Below are positions 24,263 through 38,300 of a stretch of 64,000 nucleotides of DNA, piece by piece. A program made the position numbers and the translations under genes. The notes beneath the pieces are model-generated. The model was not told the origin of the DNA and did not search any database. It saw nothing but the letters and a program-made list of their open reading frames with translations. Position 1 is the stretch's first letter. Every line of letters starts with the position of its first letter. Source of the stretch: Cyanoderma ruficeps (Eukaryota; Chordata; Aves; Passeriformes; Timaliidae); NCBI GenBank assembly GCA_008694505.1, contig VZDJ01000116.1, positions 22,997,501 through 23,061,500 on the forward strand. The letters are read 5' to 3'.

Positions 24263-27200
24263 GTTTGGACTCATCAATGTTCCATATAATATGTTAATAT
24301 ATGTGTGCAGTTAGTGATCTTAAATTGAGTCACCATGAACAGACATTTTTGAGGATAATTTAATTTGTAAATGTTTTGTATTAATGTTTTCTTCAATATT
24401 TAGGTGTATTGCATGGTCTTTGGAACAGAGATTGTGCAATACTTCTCAATCACTGTGCTGACCATAATAAACCTTCTGAGCTAAACCTGCCAACAAAGGC
24501 AGAGGCGTGTTTGTGAGCTATAACTGGGGCTGTGGGCAGTGCTCTTGCTCACCAGGCACCATCCCCAGGGGCTGAACCCCAGGCAGAGGCAATTGCTGGT
24601 GGCAGGGTCCTTTGGCAAACGATGGCCCAGCTGTGGGGACTGTTCAGGGAACCAGCAGCACAAGGGGACAGGGCTGGAGGGAAGGCTCCGACATATACCT
24701 GAGGGGACTATTAGGGAAACAAGGCTTCTTAACTGTGACAGAGAAATACAGAATTGGTGTTGCAATTTTTCATTTGTTTGCATAAGGCACCCCCAGCAGG
24801 GCAGGACAAACAGGATTGTATCAAGTCAGACCAAAGTGCTCATCTCGCCTGGTAACACCTCTTGAATAATGGGGAACAGTGAATGCCTAGGGAAGAATAT
24901 AAGAAAAAATGACAGGAACTTACAGAAGCTTCCTCAGAATACTGCCCTACTTTGCAGCTGGGATTTCCTAAAATAGGATAGTGTTTTTGTGGAAAAATTA
25001 TGAATCGCTGTTGTTTATTTATTTATTTTTTCCCAGTTTTTGGTCCATGTATTTTAACATTGACATTATCCTGTCCCTAGGAATTCCAGAATATTTTTTA
25101 AGAAATAAAATCTTTTCAGAAACTGGTACTAGCTGGTTTGAATTTGATAATCCCTACTTCTTCTTCTCCATTTATTTCCTCATACTACTTATGATTTTCT
25201 GTAAGGTCGTCACACCCTCTACCATTTCTTTTTCATACTGAAAATTCCTTATGTTTTAATAACCCTCTGTAAGGCAGATATTTTTACCTCTTTACCTCTT
25301 TGCCTTTACCTCTTCTAATTCTGTTATATCATTTTTGAAAAGGAGGAATCACAGTCTTTAGTGTGTTCTTACCTCACAGATTGATGTCATAGGGAATTCA
25401 GGGTATAATTTTTTTCCTATTAATTCCTTAGGGTACTTTAACTTTTTGAAAATCCGCTGTTGGCTTTGAATAGATAGTTTTACAGAAATGGCAGTTACAT
25501 CCTCAGGATCTCATTCTAGGCAATTCAAAACCCATCCACATATGTTTAGACTTTAAATCATTTTTTCACATAGGCATCTTTTCACCCTTATGCATGTGAG
25601 CATTTATTTGCTCTTCAATTTTTTCTTGTGTTGCACATGCAGTATTAGGAGATGTTTCTGCAATTATTTGTGTTTGACCATTGTCTTAGCTATTTTAAAT
25701 AACGTAGTATAGTCAAAAAGTATTGCTGTTTTTCCACTCATCCCCATGCCGGTTTGTTTTTTTAACATATTGAACAAGCTGATCCCAGTTGCACATGTCT
25801 GTGGGACACCACTACTGACCTTTATTCATTTAAGAAATGACTATTTTTTCCCCAAAAACTTTACTTTATAGACTTAATTAGCCTTGTGTTGTCTGCTTTC
25901 CTTGTTCCAGAACATCTTGATTCCTTTAGGGCATGAGGAATATTATCAAGCATCTTTTGGAAATTTCAGGTACATGGATCATCTGGACCTTTGATTTCTT
26001 TAGAAAAAGCCAATGCTTTATTTGCACGATATAACTTCCCTTTTTGAAAATTCAATTTTTTGAAAATTCAAAGAATTTTTCTTGATCTGTTTGTCTGTTT
26101 CACTCACTGAGTTCTGTCCTTTCTGCCTCTCTCTTACCCATCTTTTGGTATGGACACATTTTTAAGCAGGAATTTACATACTACAGGCAGGGATTTGCTC
26201 TTTAATTTTTTCAGAACTGATTCCAGGGACTTTCTTTCGCAGGTTTGAGGGTTTTTTTCCTACTGTAACTTTCTGTTTTTAGTTTTTGCTATGGAAATAC
26301 CTGTAAAGTCTACCATGAAGAGCTCATGTAGGAAAGTTAACCTCATTTTATTGCTGTGGCTTTCACTTCTCAGAATACTCCTTCAGACAGTCTGTTGGCA
26401 CTGCAAAGTATCTAGTTAGGTGGATTGCTAATAAATTTGAAAAGTGACGTCGTAGTACCTCATATATAAATTTCGGAGGCATCTCATTAAGGTGTTTCAT
26501 ATCTTGCCTTGGTGTAAGTCTGTTTTAATCTGGTGAAGTTTCTGAACTTTGTTTTGAACTCTACATTTTCTTCTTTCCATTATCCTTCTGTTAAGTTAAA
26601 CTTTATTTATTTTCTTACTTGTAATGGAAAGTTTTGTTTTCTTTTTCAAATAGGAAGCATTCTTGTAATCTGAGCAAAAATGTCCAACAATGTCTTAGAA
26701 TTAATTTTTTCCCATTTTTCATATTTTTCTTTTAAAGGTTTTACACTTTTAGTGTCTTTTTATGCGTGGTCTTGTTTTATGTAGTGAGTTTTCCTAAGAG
26801 GAACTGAAGGCATGGGCTGATATTTTGTTTTGTCTTGTTTTCCTGGAGCCTGTTGTTCTTACAGAGATGTTGAATCTGTGTGGTGTGGTGAATATTGTAG
26901 AGGTGTTTTCAGTAGTAATATAAACTAGGTTTTTTGCATGCCCTAACATCAACTCAAAGCTTGATTTTCTTCCTGTCAGTTCCCTGATTTATTACTAATG
27001 TATTATCTGTTCTTTGAAAGGTCAGATATTTTTGACCGGTGACTTTGATTATTACAGTTCTTGTAGAATTTGGACTTTTTAGTCAAGAAACACTTGAGTA
27101 ATGTATCATTTAGCAGTTCAGAATAAAGGCTTAGAATGTAATTTAACCTTTTTATTTGGCAGTGCTAATATTTTCTCGAGACTAAAGGGTAACCATTTTA

Positions 27201-30200
27201 GAAGTCATTTCACCAGCAAATATTAAATAGGATAGATCTGTGTTAATTCAGACATCTCTTTGGATCTCAGTGAAGAACTGCAACTCATGTTAATAATGAT
27301 GAAAGCTGCAAGCAAAGGTATAGTGAGGAAGCTATGTCTGTTGTTGAAGACATGTTAATTAGCATTTAGGAATCACTAATAATGGACCTATGTGAAATAA
27401 TTAGCTACTATGCTGTTTGTACTAGTGATTATGTGAAGTGTCAGAAGTTACATGGGCCAAAAGGAGCTGATCATGCAAGTCAAAGAAATTTCAAGGAGAA
27501 AAAGTATGCCTTTCTGGAGTAAGTTCTTACATTAACTTGTTAGAATAATGTTCTGATAGTTTTCTATTTAGATCTTCAGTCTCTTGAAAAAAACTAGAAA
27601 AAATAATTTAGAGTGAAGAGCAGTAGAACGTAATACCTAGAGATGGCAGCTTTGAGCTGTGTTTTCAGCTCTGTACCAGTAATTGTGTAATGTTTCCTTT
27701 ATGGTTGATAGGAAAAAATATCCACAGAGAAGAAATTAGATTAAGTTTTTGACTTGAGCTCCTGAGATTTCAAAGCCTAGAGCTAGGCTGGAGTGAGAAC
27801 ACAAGGCCAGCATTGCCCGATTGTGGTGCAAGGTAAATTGCAGCTGTGTGATTGACTGAGGAGAATGAAGTAAGTTACTTTATTTCCCTCAGAAAGCTTC
27901 TTTGGTAGAAACTGAAGTACTGTTCTTCTTTATTCTGAAGAAAAGAGGATCTGAGGACTCCCACTGATGTGTAGTTATAACAAATCCTCGAGACTTTTTA
28001 TGCGTTTATAGAGGAGAGACCATAAAAGAGCTCTCGCTTTTAGACCACCTAAGCTGCTAAATAGTGCTCAGGCTGAATATTGCAAAGATGCTGTTAGCAT
28101 GTGGTTCTACTGCATCTCAGAAATTGTATGCAGTTTCTGGCACCTTGATGCTGAAAATATCAACGTACTTTGAAATAATTTACATAAGAAATAGGCTTAT
28201 AAAGAGACTGGGGGAGATGACTTGTGAGGTTTTTAGAGTCACATTTGATAAATGTGACTAGGTAGGGAGTTAGAGGAAATTCCAAAATACTGGATCCCTG
28301 GAATTAAGGAGAAAGGGAGTTGCCTGCAAGGTGTATATGTGGTCACCACTGGAACTTTACTCAGTTTGTTTTTGATAGTGTCACCAAAATTGGTTGAATT
28401 TGACCTCATAATTGAACTGTTGGTGCTGGTCCCAAGACAGTGGAAGGATGGCTGAGCTTTGAGGTTTGTTTCTTTTGAGACTGGCGGTAGAGATGAAGCA
28501 GGCAAGCTGATGTAATAGTAACCATAAAGTACACAGACCATTTTATATAGAGTCAAATTTAATTTAACTCATTTGAGTTTTATGAATGTTACTTCCACTT
28601 TTAAAACTTTATTAAAAGAGAGTAATTGTTTTGATTCTTTTACAAATTAATTGGTATTGATGTTGAGTCTCTATGTATCTTCTGGTACTTTTATTAGTCT
28701 CATCAAAAGCGAGTGTTAACAAAACAAAAAAGAGTAAAAACTTTTCCTGCTTTATTATGAACGAGATAAAGTCTTTCACCAGTTGGTTTATTGTTATTCT
28801 TTTAATGCCTATTTTTGTTGGCTATTGTAGTATAATTTGAATAGCACTGGAAATACAAAAGCATTTTCTAACTATTAAGTAGCTATTGGTAGGTTGTACC
28901 AGCAATTTCTGTAGTTTTACTGTTGTTTGACTTTGAATTACATCTTATGCACAACTTGCTCTCTTATTCTGATTTGCAGATCTCAGAAGTGTGAGCAGTA
29001 GGTGACATGAGCTGCCCTACACTTTTTGCATGTAGTCTTGAGAAAAGCCTATTCAGAGTTCCCTTCCGTTTATCAAGAGATAGGTTTTTTTTATGTAGAA
29101 GTATCATATTTTTCATTCCTGGTTTCAGTGTTATATTCCAGTTGGTTTGAAAGTGAAGTCCAAGTGAAGTCACTTTTAACTAAATCCAGCAGCCATTGGA
29201 AAACTGCAAAAAATGCAGAAAAAGTGACAACACTCTTGATTAGGTTGACCTCCTGACGTACGATGTGGTGCAGCATTGTCTTGACCTTGAATTTAGTCCT
29301 GTTTGGAACATAAATTAAAATATTCCTCTTTTATACCTTATTCAGGTTCTTATTCAGAGAGGATATAGTCCCACAACAAACTAAGAATTAATAAATCAGG
29401 CTTCAGGGGGAAGAGATAAGTGAAGACTGCTTTCCAGTCTGTCAGACCTAATGGGAGGATTACTGGATCAAGTAGAAATGTGACTAATTTTTAATTTTCA
29501 TATAACACAAAATGTTCTTGAAAGTGGATAACAGTTTGTGGAAAGGAAGATGAGGTATTAGAGAGTCCTAAACCAGGTGGTACATGTTGAATGGACGACA
29601 TGTGGTGGATGAGTTATTGCATGTGACATTTTGTGAGACTTGTATTTTGCTTGGGAAAAAATAATTTGAGAATTTCTTTAATGATGTACCGATTTGACCA
29701 AACTTTTAGAAATTTCAGGTAGAAGTACAGAGAACAAAACTCCTAATAAATGTTAGTGTTATGTTAGTTTATATAAAGTTAATTTCAGTACTAAGACCTG
29801 GATACAGTCTAGAAGAGAAAAAAGATTGATGATCTTGTTTCAAGAAGATAGACAGTGACTGTTCATGTGGTTTGTGAGTAGCATTTCTTTGGCCAGTTCT
29901 TGGGGAATAGTTTAGATTTATATGAGAATTAAGGAAGAAAAATTCATTTCTAAGAGAGAAACTTTTCTGTGTAGCAATGATATAGTTAAGAAATAAAAAA
30001 TGAAAATTATGTGGCTATTTTAATGTGATTAACTTGCTTCCAATTAGTTAGAAATGGATTATAAATTACCCCTTTGTTGCAGGGGTTTTTTACACTTTTT
30101 TTTTAGTGGTATCTACCAGATAAGATTCTTTTGGAATGCAGGTGGGATTTGCATAAGAGTGTGTCGTTCCAAGGTACAGCCTGAGCAGCTAAGTATTGTT

Positions 30201-33200
30201 CCTTTAGGAAAAAGAAAAATTGTCAAGTCTTAGGCATAAAAATATGATAAGTTTTAGAAGTCTTGAATTACTGCATTTATATGAAATGTAAAATCAATAT
30301 TAACACTGAGATAAGGTGTAGGAAAGAGAACATGTCTAAGGTCAATAGAACAAATTATTTTGGCTGTTCAGGATTCAATGTGAAGTGTGTCCAAGTGTTA
30401 CTCTGCTCTGGTGTACAGTCTATTGATTGGGACTTAAGGGACAAGTGAGCGCTCCTGGTCTTTTGGTGATCTTTTAAAACATCCTCCTTGATCTGTTTAA
30501 CTTCTCCTCAATGTAAGATGCTCCTCTGTCAAGGATCTTTGACCAACCTCTTCCAGTCTTGACCATTCTCAATGAGAAATGTTTATTCTTACATTTAAAT
30601 TGACTTTCTTGTAGTCCAAATTGTGTGCATCACATCTGGTTTTCTTGCTGGATTACCTTGGGAAGAGTCTGGCTCCCTCTTTTTTAGCCTATCCCACCAG
30701 GCATTTAATTTTATTTGAATTATTTGGTTATTTAACAAATATCGTCTCCAAATATGATGATGGTATCAATAAGATGAAGAAATTAAGAGGAATTTTATGT
30801 CTGTTAGTTGTATTGATTCTTCCAACATTGAAATTGTGACAGTTTACTTTCTATGCTATATTTGAGTTATCCTCTTGGTCTTCTTTTGTCCAGTCAAAAA
30901 TGTGCATGTCATTCATTACTCTACAAGGGAAATCCTAGATCAAAAGAATATTTTCTTCTCTTGAGAAATGTGATTTAACTATTTTCTTCAAATCCTGGCT
31001 TTGGTCTTATCATTCCTGCCTTCTGCTGTACTCCTCTCTGTCCAATATGCACACTCAAATATTTACAGATCATATACCTTTTGTCATCTTTTTATCATTA
31101 TGGTTCATCAAAATTTTACACTGAAGTAGTTTTTTTCGGGGAAAAAATGCCATTGGAGAAAATGGAAACAATTACTGGAAAGTTTTGGTTCCATTGAAGC
31201 AAACAGGAGCCGCACTGGATGTTGTGTTGGCTTGGACCTGAGCACCTGCCAAGAAACCAACTGATGTGATTTGTAGGTGGGAATGTCATGATTGAGTGAG
31301 CTGTCGACCTGCTCTGTTCACAGGAAGGAATTTCTCATTTTTCTGGAATTTCCTACTGAGCAGGAACTCTGAAGTTCAATAAACAATGTGCTTGTCTATA
31401 CTTCAATTTGCATAAAGTAATAGTCACACGATATTTTGGTTTAAAAACCACAAGGTCTTTCAAGGTTCCCATGACTTCTTAGAGAGTGTTACTCATATGA
31501 TGTAATATCTCAAATATGGCAAAGGTTAATTTATTGAGTAAATGCTCAACTTTTCTATCTCACACTGTAATTGAAAGTTTTGGTTTTGATACCTGGTATC
31601 AGAACTTTAAAATATGAATGTGTTGGAGCCCTTGTATCTTCTTGGTGCTTATCTATCTGTTTTGTTATCTCTTCCATGGAAAAATCTGCTTCTTGCCCTT
31701 CTCTCTCCTCTAGACTGAGGGCAATTTTTAAAATCTTTAATTTGGGCCAGATTTTTCACACTTTTTTTGCACTGATTTCACAAAGACTCTCAATTTTATA
31801 TTTTTTATTGTCTTTTAAAAACATATATATTATTTTAGTTTGCTGCCCTGCCTGGTTTGCTATCTTATAAACAAATATCTACTATGCTTAATTGAAGTAA
31901 ATGTCAGCAGTGTTTGTGTACTAGTGTACTTTAAACTCTGCATCTTATGTGTTGTGTCTTCCGTAACGCCTCACCTTTAGCATATACCTTGATTTATATT
32001 TGGTATAGAAGAAATTTATAAAGGTAGTGTAAAGTTTGTAAAGGGATTCCTTGTTTTCTGTCACGATTTTTATGCTGCATAGGATCATTTGCACTTGTAT
32101 CATTCTTACAATCCATTCCTGTTTAGGTTTTCCAAATAAATGTCCGTCTTCATATGCTTAGGAGGTTGGGTTTTGCCCTGTATAAGTATACATGTAATAT
32201 TTTTTCATTTCAGTTCTGTATTTCTTCCACTCACTTCAGTCTCAGCTTGTTTTTCTCTGTGTTCGCCTGATCATCACTTACTTTAAAAGTGTTTTTCACC
32301 AGTGCTAGGAGCTTCTTAATCCCAGAAATAGCCCTTAGCAAAGCTTAGTTAAATCTGGTTTTGTGGCTGATAAAGCAGTTGTCATGACCTTCTTGTCTTT
32401 TTCTCTGTGAATATTCTTGTATACAGGATCTGCTGTGTCACCTAAAAGATTGCTCCTCACAGAAGTGTTCTTTTATCTGAACTTTGAATCATTTAAGCAG
32501 AACTGTGAGGAGGACTTTGCTATTGTCAGCTGTCTGAGAAATCATTTCAAAGTTCATGCAGCTCTTTAGGTCACCTTTTTTTTTTTTAAGTGTGTCTTTC
32601 CTCAGTGTCAGAAATATTTTTTTAAATACTGTTACACAGCCCCTGCAGCTCCCTAATTAGCTCTCTCTCTTTACTTGGTAGTCAGTTATCAGCATTCAAA
32701 AATAAGTAGTTCACAATTTTAGCAATGCCTGTTTGACTGTGGAGATCTATGTGGTGTTGTAAGGAATGAGCCGTATAGGATCCTTTCAAGAAGAATATTT
32801 GTTCAAGCCATTGCTTTGGATCAGTGCACATCCTTCTTCAGTTTTTGAGGGTCTTTACCAAGCTCTTTTGAAATGTTTCATCTCCTAGGAAAAGAATGGT
32901 TTCAGATACGTATCTCTCTAATCCTACTACAAATTCCTTCTGTGAACATCTTTTGTTCAAACACCACCCGTAGCACAGAGTATCCCTGCATAGGAATGAT
33001 TTAAATTCCAAATTGAGAAATGTTCACCTGCCTCAAATGAAAAAAATAGTTGAAAATTTTACAGAAATTTCAAGTGTACTGTTGATATATTAAGATAGAT
33101 TGGAGAGTTTCGGTGAGACATTCCCTGACTAATCTCTCTGGGCAATGAGGATTCTTTTCTTACTGTTCTGGGTTGTTCCTTGCCATCAACCACAGCTGTA

Positions 33201-35071
33201 TGGGACAGCGTTATAACCCTCTAAAACCTTTGTTTTGCTGGACTAACAAGACTTGTCATTCTACTGATCACATATATTTGCAATGCTTGCCCATTCATAA
33301 AGAGTCAAGAGTTCATCTTCCTTGATGTGTACCATGATAGTAACCTGAAATTTACATTTCTCTGTTTAGAAATCCATCAACTCCTTTTGCAATGTCTGAA
33401 ATTTCTGCATGATTGATGCAGAAACTTCTTTGGTAGTTTCCCTATCTATTCTGTATACTCTTTTTCTGAGTATTTCATACCAAGTCAAACTTTGACAAGT
33501 GCTAAACCTTCACCTTCCTTTTTTAATTTTTATTAATTTAAGCTTGGTAAGGCTGAGTTTAGGGTGAGCCCCAGAATATTACATTGCAGAATGCAGAAGA
33601 CAAGTTTACGGCATGCAAATAGGATGCAGAGTGTGTGGGGTGGTTATGTCCTAGCAAAGACAGAGTATCAATCTCAGAACCAAAGGAAGTTTTATCCACC
33701 CAGTATAAACTGTCCTTGAGCAAGTGTGTGAAACCAACAATCTGGAATTTGTTCTGTGACTTTGCATACCTTGGCTTGCAAATCCAGATGAAGTGAAATT
33801 TGGTAGGATTTGCTTTCAGTCAATATTTAAGTAAATCACTCATTACTTACCAGAACAGATGGCTTTGCTTTTTAAGGTGTGTGGTTCACGATGGCTGGAA
33901 TATCTGTTTTGCATTCCTTTAAAAGAACTCAAAGAATTCCCCTGTGGGACTTGATTTTTGTAAATGTGCTCAAGAGGGGCCAGCCACATCCTGGGCTGCA
34001 TCAAAAGCAGCACGACCAGCAGGCTGAGGGAGGTGATTCTGCCCCTCTGCTCTGCTCTCACGGAGCCTTGTGTCCAGCTCTGGGACACCCACCATAAGCA
34101 GCACTGTTGGAGCACGTCCTGAGAAGGGGCCCCTGAGGTGATCAGATGTCTGAAGCACCTCTCCAAGAGGACAGACTGGAAGAGTTGGGGTTGTTCAGCC
34201 AGGATAAGGCTCTGGTGACACCTTATAGCACCTTCCTGTACCTAAAGTGGCTACAAGAGAGCTGGAGGGTGATGTTTTACAAGGGGTTGGAGTGGTAGGG
34301 CAAGGGGAGATGGCATCAAACCGTGTGAGGGCACATTTGGTTTAGGAACTGGTAAGAAGTTCTTCAGTGTTAGGGTGGTGGGGCCCTGGCACAGGTTGCC
34401 CAGAGAAGCTGTGGCTGCCCCATCCCTGGAGGTGTCCAAGGTGAGGTTGAACAACCTGGGATAGTGGAAGGTGTCCTTCCCCATGGTGGTGGGGGTGGAA
34501 AAAGATGATCTTTAAGGCACCTTCCAACCCAGATCATTCCGTGATTCCATATACGCATTGTCCCTTTTCTTTTAGTTCTGGTGACTGGATTTTCTCAGAA
34601 CTTAAATTACTTTGCTAGTAGGAGAGAATGTGCTCTCTTGTGCACGTGCTGAATGAAATCCCCATAGACTGAGTGTGTGAAAAATCCCATTTTAATTCTG
34701 TGAACTGTTCCTTAAGAAAACAATATAATATCCTTTCTGTTTAGCTTTTTTTAAAATAGAATGCTGCAGTATGGATTAGAAGAGCCATGTAATTAAAGGT
34801 TTTCTGGTTGAAATAATCTCTTTGAGATTCATTTTGGTGTCATTTTCATGGCTAGGTTTATTTTTCAGAGAAATAGACTCCTTATCATTGTTGGTTTAGT
34901 TTAAGTATCATTGTCTGGGATTAGTGTCTGATATTGAGCTAGTTAATGTGAAGATTTAAGTCAGATTGCTTAGTTATGAAATATTGCTCAGCAGAAGAGT
35001 ATGCAGTTCAGATATTACCTTTCTGTAATCCGTTATTTGCTTTTCTCCTCTCTCCTTTCCCATTTTTACAG
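24263..35071 (+). other. ATRNL1: Largest intron in window, 10.8 kb
   Basis: Phase 0 intron. It contains a long CR1 fragment (about 33960-34552) and a markedly T-rich plus strand over roughly 25000-27000. A GC-richer patch lies at about 24490-24860. A pyrimidine repeat of tttacctc units sits at 25283-25315 and a short tandem of ttgaaaattcaa at 26042-26073. No coding block fits the gene. Confidence 0.8.
33960..34552 (+). mobile_element. CR1 LINE 3' fragment, sense orientation
   Basis: About 590 bp of recognisable CR1. The 5' side (cctgggctgcatcaaaagca, then attctgcccctctgctctgc) is the end of the reverse-transcriptase frame. It continues through cacaggttgcccagagaagc and tgtggctgccccatccctgg. 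It ends with gatgatctttaagg, ccttccaaccc and the octamer-like attccgtgattccat. The element is 5'-truncated, as most CR1 copies are, and its reading frame is broken. CR1 is the dominant LINE of birds and other sauropsids, so this is the main support for the host assignment. The left boundary is approximate. Confidence 0.93.
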
Positions 35072-35327
35072 GAAGACATCTACATGTATGGAGGCAAAAT
35101 TGAAACGAGTTATGGCAATGTCACTGATGAACTGTGGGTTTTCAACATACCCAGTCAAACATGGAGCACCAGAGTTCCTGCAGTCCTTGTCCACGGACAG
35201 CAGTATGCTGTGGAAGGTCATTCAGCACACATCGTAGAGCTGGACAGCAGAGATGTGGTTATGATTGTAATTTTTGGATATTCTTCCATATATGGTTACA
35301 CCAGCATTGTGCAAGAATACTACATCA
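35072..35327 (+). CDS. ATRNL1: ATRNL1 exon: Kelch blades 2-3
   Basis: This 256-nt exon, the longest coding exon here, starts on a codon boundary with EDIYMYGGKIETSYGNVTDE, then LWVFNIPSQTWSTRVPAV. It continues with GQQYAVEGHSAHIVELDSRD and VVMIVIFGYSSIYGYTSIVQ, ending in EYYI and one base of the next codon. MYGGK and DELWVFN...TW form a complete Kelch repeat; GHSAHIV and VIFGY are the next. NVTD is a potential glycosylation sequon. The acceptor is tttttacag and the donor gtaagt; it is followed by a phase 1 intron. The frame is intact. Confidence 0.96.
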
Positions 35328-38300
35328 GTAAGTCACTTTCAAATAATTTTGATCATGTAGTGATACAAAAAGTGCTGGGTTTTTTTTTAACGTGAAAAAA
35401 AGTGATTTTTCTTTTTTTCAGAAAGAAAAATGTGTTTTTTCCAAAAGAAAGCCTCACCTTTTTTCCTTCAAGTTATATGCATAATATTTATTTTCAATTA
35501 ATAGCATTTCATGTGTGTTTCATTGGAGCACCATGACTTTTTCCATTTTTGTACACAGTTGTGGTACCCTGAAGGGGATAAAAATTGAAACCAGAAATTC
35601 CTTCACTGTGATGAAATATAGTATTTTAACGCAGCTTTCCTGTTTTTACCATGCAGCAGAAGAGCACAATCAACCATAATTTAGTTATTTTAAAGGTTCT
35701 TTAATGTTGGTGTATTATTTTCATTCTGTTGTATTGTTTTTAAATAAAATAACTAAGTTAATCATTATATATATGGGGTTCTCTCTTAAAGAGATACATG
35801 TTGCTGTCAGAGACAATAATTGAAAATGAACTCTTACTTTCTGTCAACCTACCATGTCCATCTGAGTTTCGTCTTGTGAACTGCAAGCTGTTCCTAGGGG
35901 TGTTTTTAAGGGTTAAAATTAAATAAACCAAGAGAAATCTTTTTCTCATATACGTGATACAGCTAAGGTACCATTTAAATGGAATAATATTGAAAATCTA
36001 TGCCTGATAAATTCTTAGGAATATTTATATCCCTACTAATTAAATTTATAGTCTTCTACTTTTGTTTAATTCCTTTTCTCTGTTGAGTTTATCTGAGTCT
36101 CTGTTATCCAATTGCAGAAGGCATAATACAAAATTTCAAAGTAATACCTACATGGTAAAGGATAATAATTGTTTTTAATTGTTCCATTTAACTTTTTTCG
36201 TGTATGCATATTTATATAAACAGATTTATAGATTGGGAAGATCCCTTCAATACTCAGATGATTCTTATGCTTTCTGGCATTATCTCCGATGGCAGTGTCA
36301 AAATTATGTAACAGTGTTGAAAAAAAATAAAAATGAATGGCAGTAAGAGGGAGAGCACCATAATGCACTTTATTCACACTGAAAAATTCCAGTTTTACTG
36401 CATAAAAGCTACTATAAAACTCTGGTCTTAGAATGATGTTTCACAACAGTATTCTAAGATCTGTTAAGCATTAAGGGCCGTTTTTTGGAAAAACTTACTT
36501 TCAGAAAGGTTTTTTTTTTGACCTATCAGAGATGATTTTTTTTTTCTCTAAAGAAAACAATACGTTCTAACTTTCTGCATGCTTGTTCACTGTAATGTCT
36601 GTTGGAAAACTTTAAATGGTTTGATTCTTCTGCTGGAACTTTAAATTATTTGCTTCTTCACATGCTACTAATTTAATATGGAGTAGAAGTACCAATTTTA
36701 TTCTCACCTATTATTGTTGTTAGTTTAATTAGGAAGAAGGGAACATGATTTGTAGAGTAAAATTTTCTGCCTGGCTGATTTTATTGATGGCCGTATGGTT
36801 GAAATGGACAGCTTGTTCCCGTTTTAATTTTTTTTTTTAATGTTACAGCTACGTTTGTGGAGGATTAATAAAACTGTAGTTAAGCATATATAACACACAG
36901 CAGCAAAGAAAAAATCCCAAACCTTCCCTGCCATGGTGATAAGCTTAGAGTAAGAGAAAGCAGTTCTCTGTCAGTTATATGTCAATTATTCTCAAGGTTT
37001 AATGTCTCCTTTTTGAGAGTATATTTTTTTGTCATATTCTAGTGAGAAATTTAATTTATTAGAGAAAATGTGCTTCACTTGCATGAAATACAAAGGGAAC
37101 TTGTAACAGTATAGGGTATTACTTTGGAAACCCATTGACTTGAGCAAGTCTCCTCATCTGATAAAGGATTGATTATTGGGGCTCTCAGTGCTTTGCAGAA
37201 CATGGTGTACCTGCACCATTGCTGCCACAGAGAATTCTCAAGGTTCATTTCACCTCACTGCATCTCCCTCCTTTCCCTCCCCTCTAAGTTAAGTGAATTT
37301 TGTGGTAAATCTTCCTGAATTCTGGGTTGGCCATGGCATTTATCTAGTTTTGCAGCTGTAGAAACATGTTTTTAACCATAAAATTCCAGCTGGTGATTTG
37401 AATTAAGAATGACTGTTTTTTGGGAGGACTTTAGCAGTTCAGGATCCAAACTTAAAAGACATAGGAAGTGAGAAGTATTCCTGTGAACTCACCTGAACAG
37501 GAAATGAAATTTCATAAAAATAAGGATTTCTGACATTATAGAAAGAAAAGGAACGCAAGTTTTAATTTCTCTGCTTGCTTTAAAAGCATATTATTTTAAC
37601 ATTTCAAATTGTACCGTGTTATTGTTTCTACATGTTTTCAGTAGTGGCTTTTAGTCCTAATGAAGGCTGTTTTTCAAGTATTTACCACAAGCCTAGTGAA
37701 AGAGACATAGAGGCAGTTTATCCGTTGGTTCATATGAACTGAAACCTCTAGGATCCAGTTCTTTGATGAACTCTGAACTCGGCACATGGAATTCTGGTGC
37801 TAAAGCCTTCTTTAGTTGCTGTGATCATGATTTCCATGGGGTCTGGGTTAAGAAACACATGAAGAAGTTTTAAATAACTGTGGAAATCGCTAGCTTTTCA
37901 TGAAGGTATGTAGCTCTTGTTAATAAAACGTGCCAGTCAAAGGTGTATCTGATCTCAAAATGTCTCTGGCATTGTCAGATTAGAGGAGAAAGTAATTTCT
38001 TTTAGAGTAGAATAAATTATGGAATAGCTGGACAGGGTTCGCAGGCAGATTTTCGCCGTGCAAAGGCACATGAATTTATTTCCTCTCCAAAGGTTTGGTG
38101 GTTGCTGCAGGAAGAAAGGAACTTCCTGTTGTCCTTTCTTGCTGAGCCCAGACTTACGACTTCTGAGGAACCAGTAAATCCTGATATGGGAATTATGTGA
38201 ATGATTTTACTAACTTGAACCATAAAGCTTTTCTGAGTTACTCCCCAGGGAAATTTATTTCCCTTTAGGTTAGCAATACCTCATAAACCTTCTAAGAATC

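Noticed and set aside
33843..34166. Open frames on both strands around 33840-34560
   Set aside because: These are fragments of the CR1 element translated in arbitrary frames, not genes.
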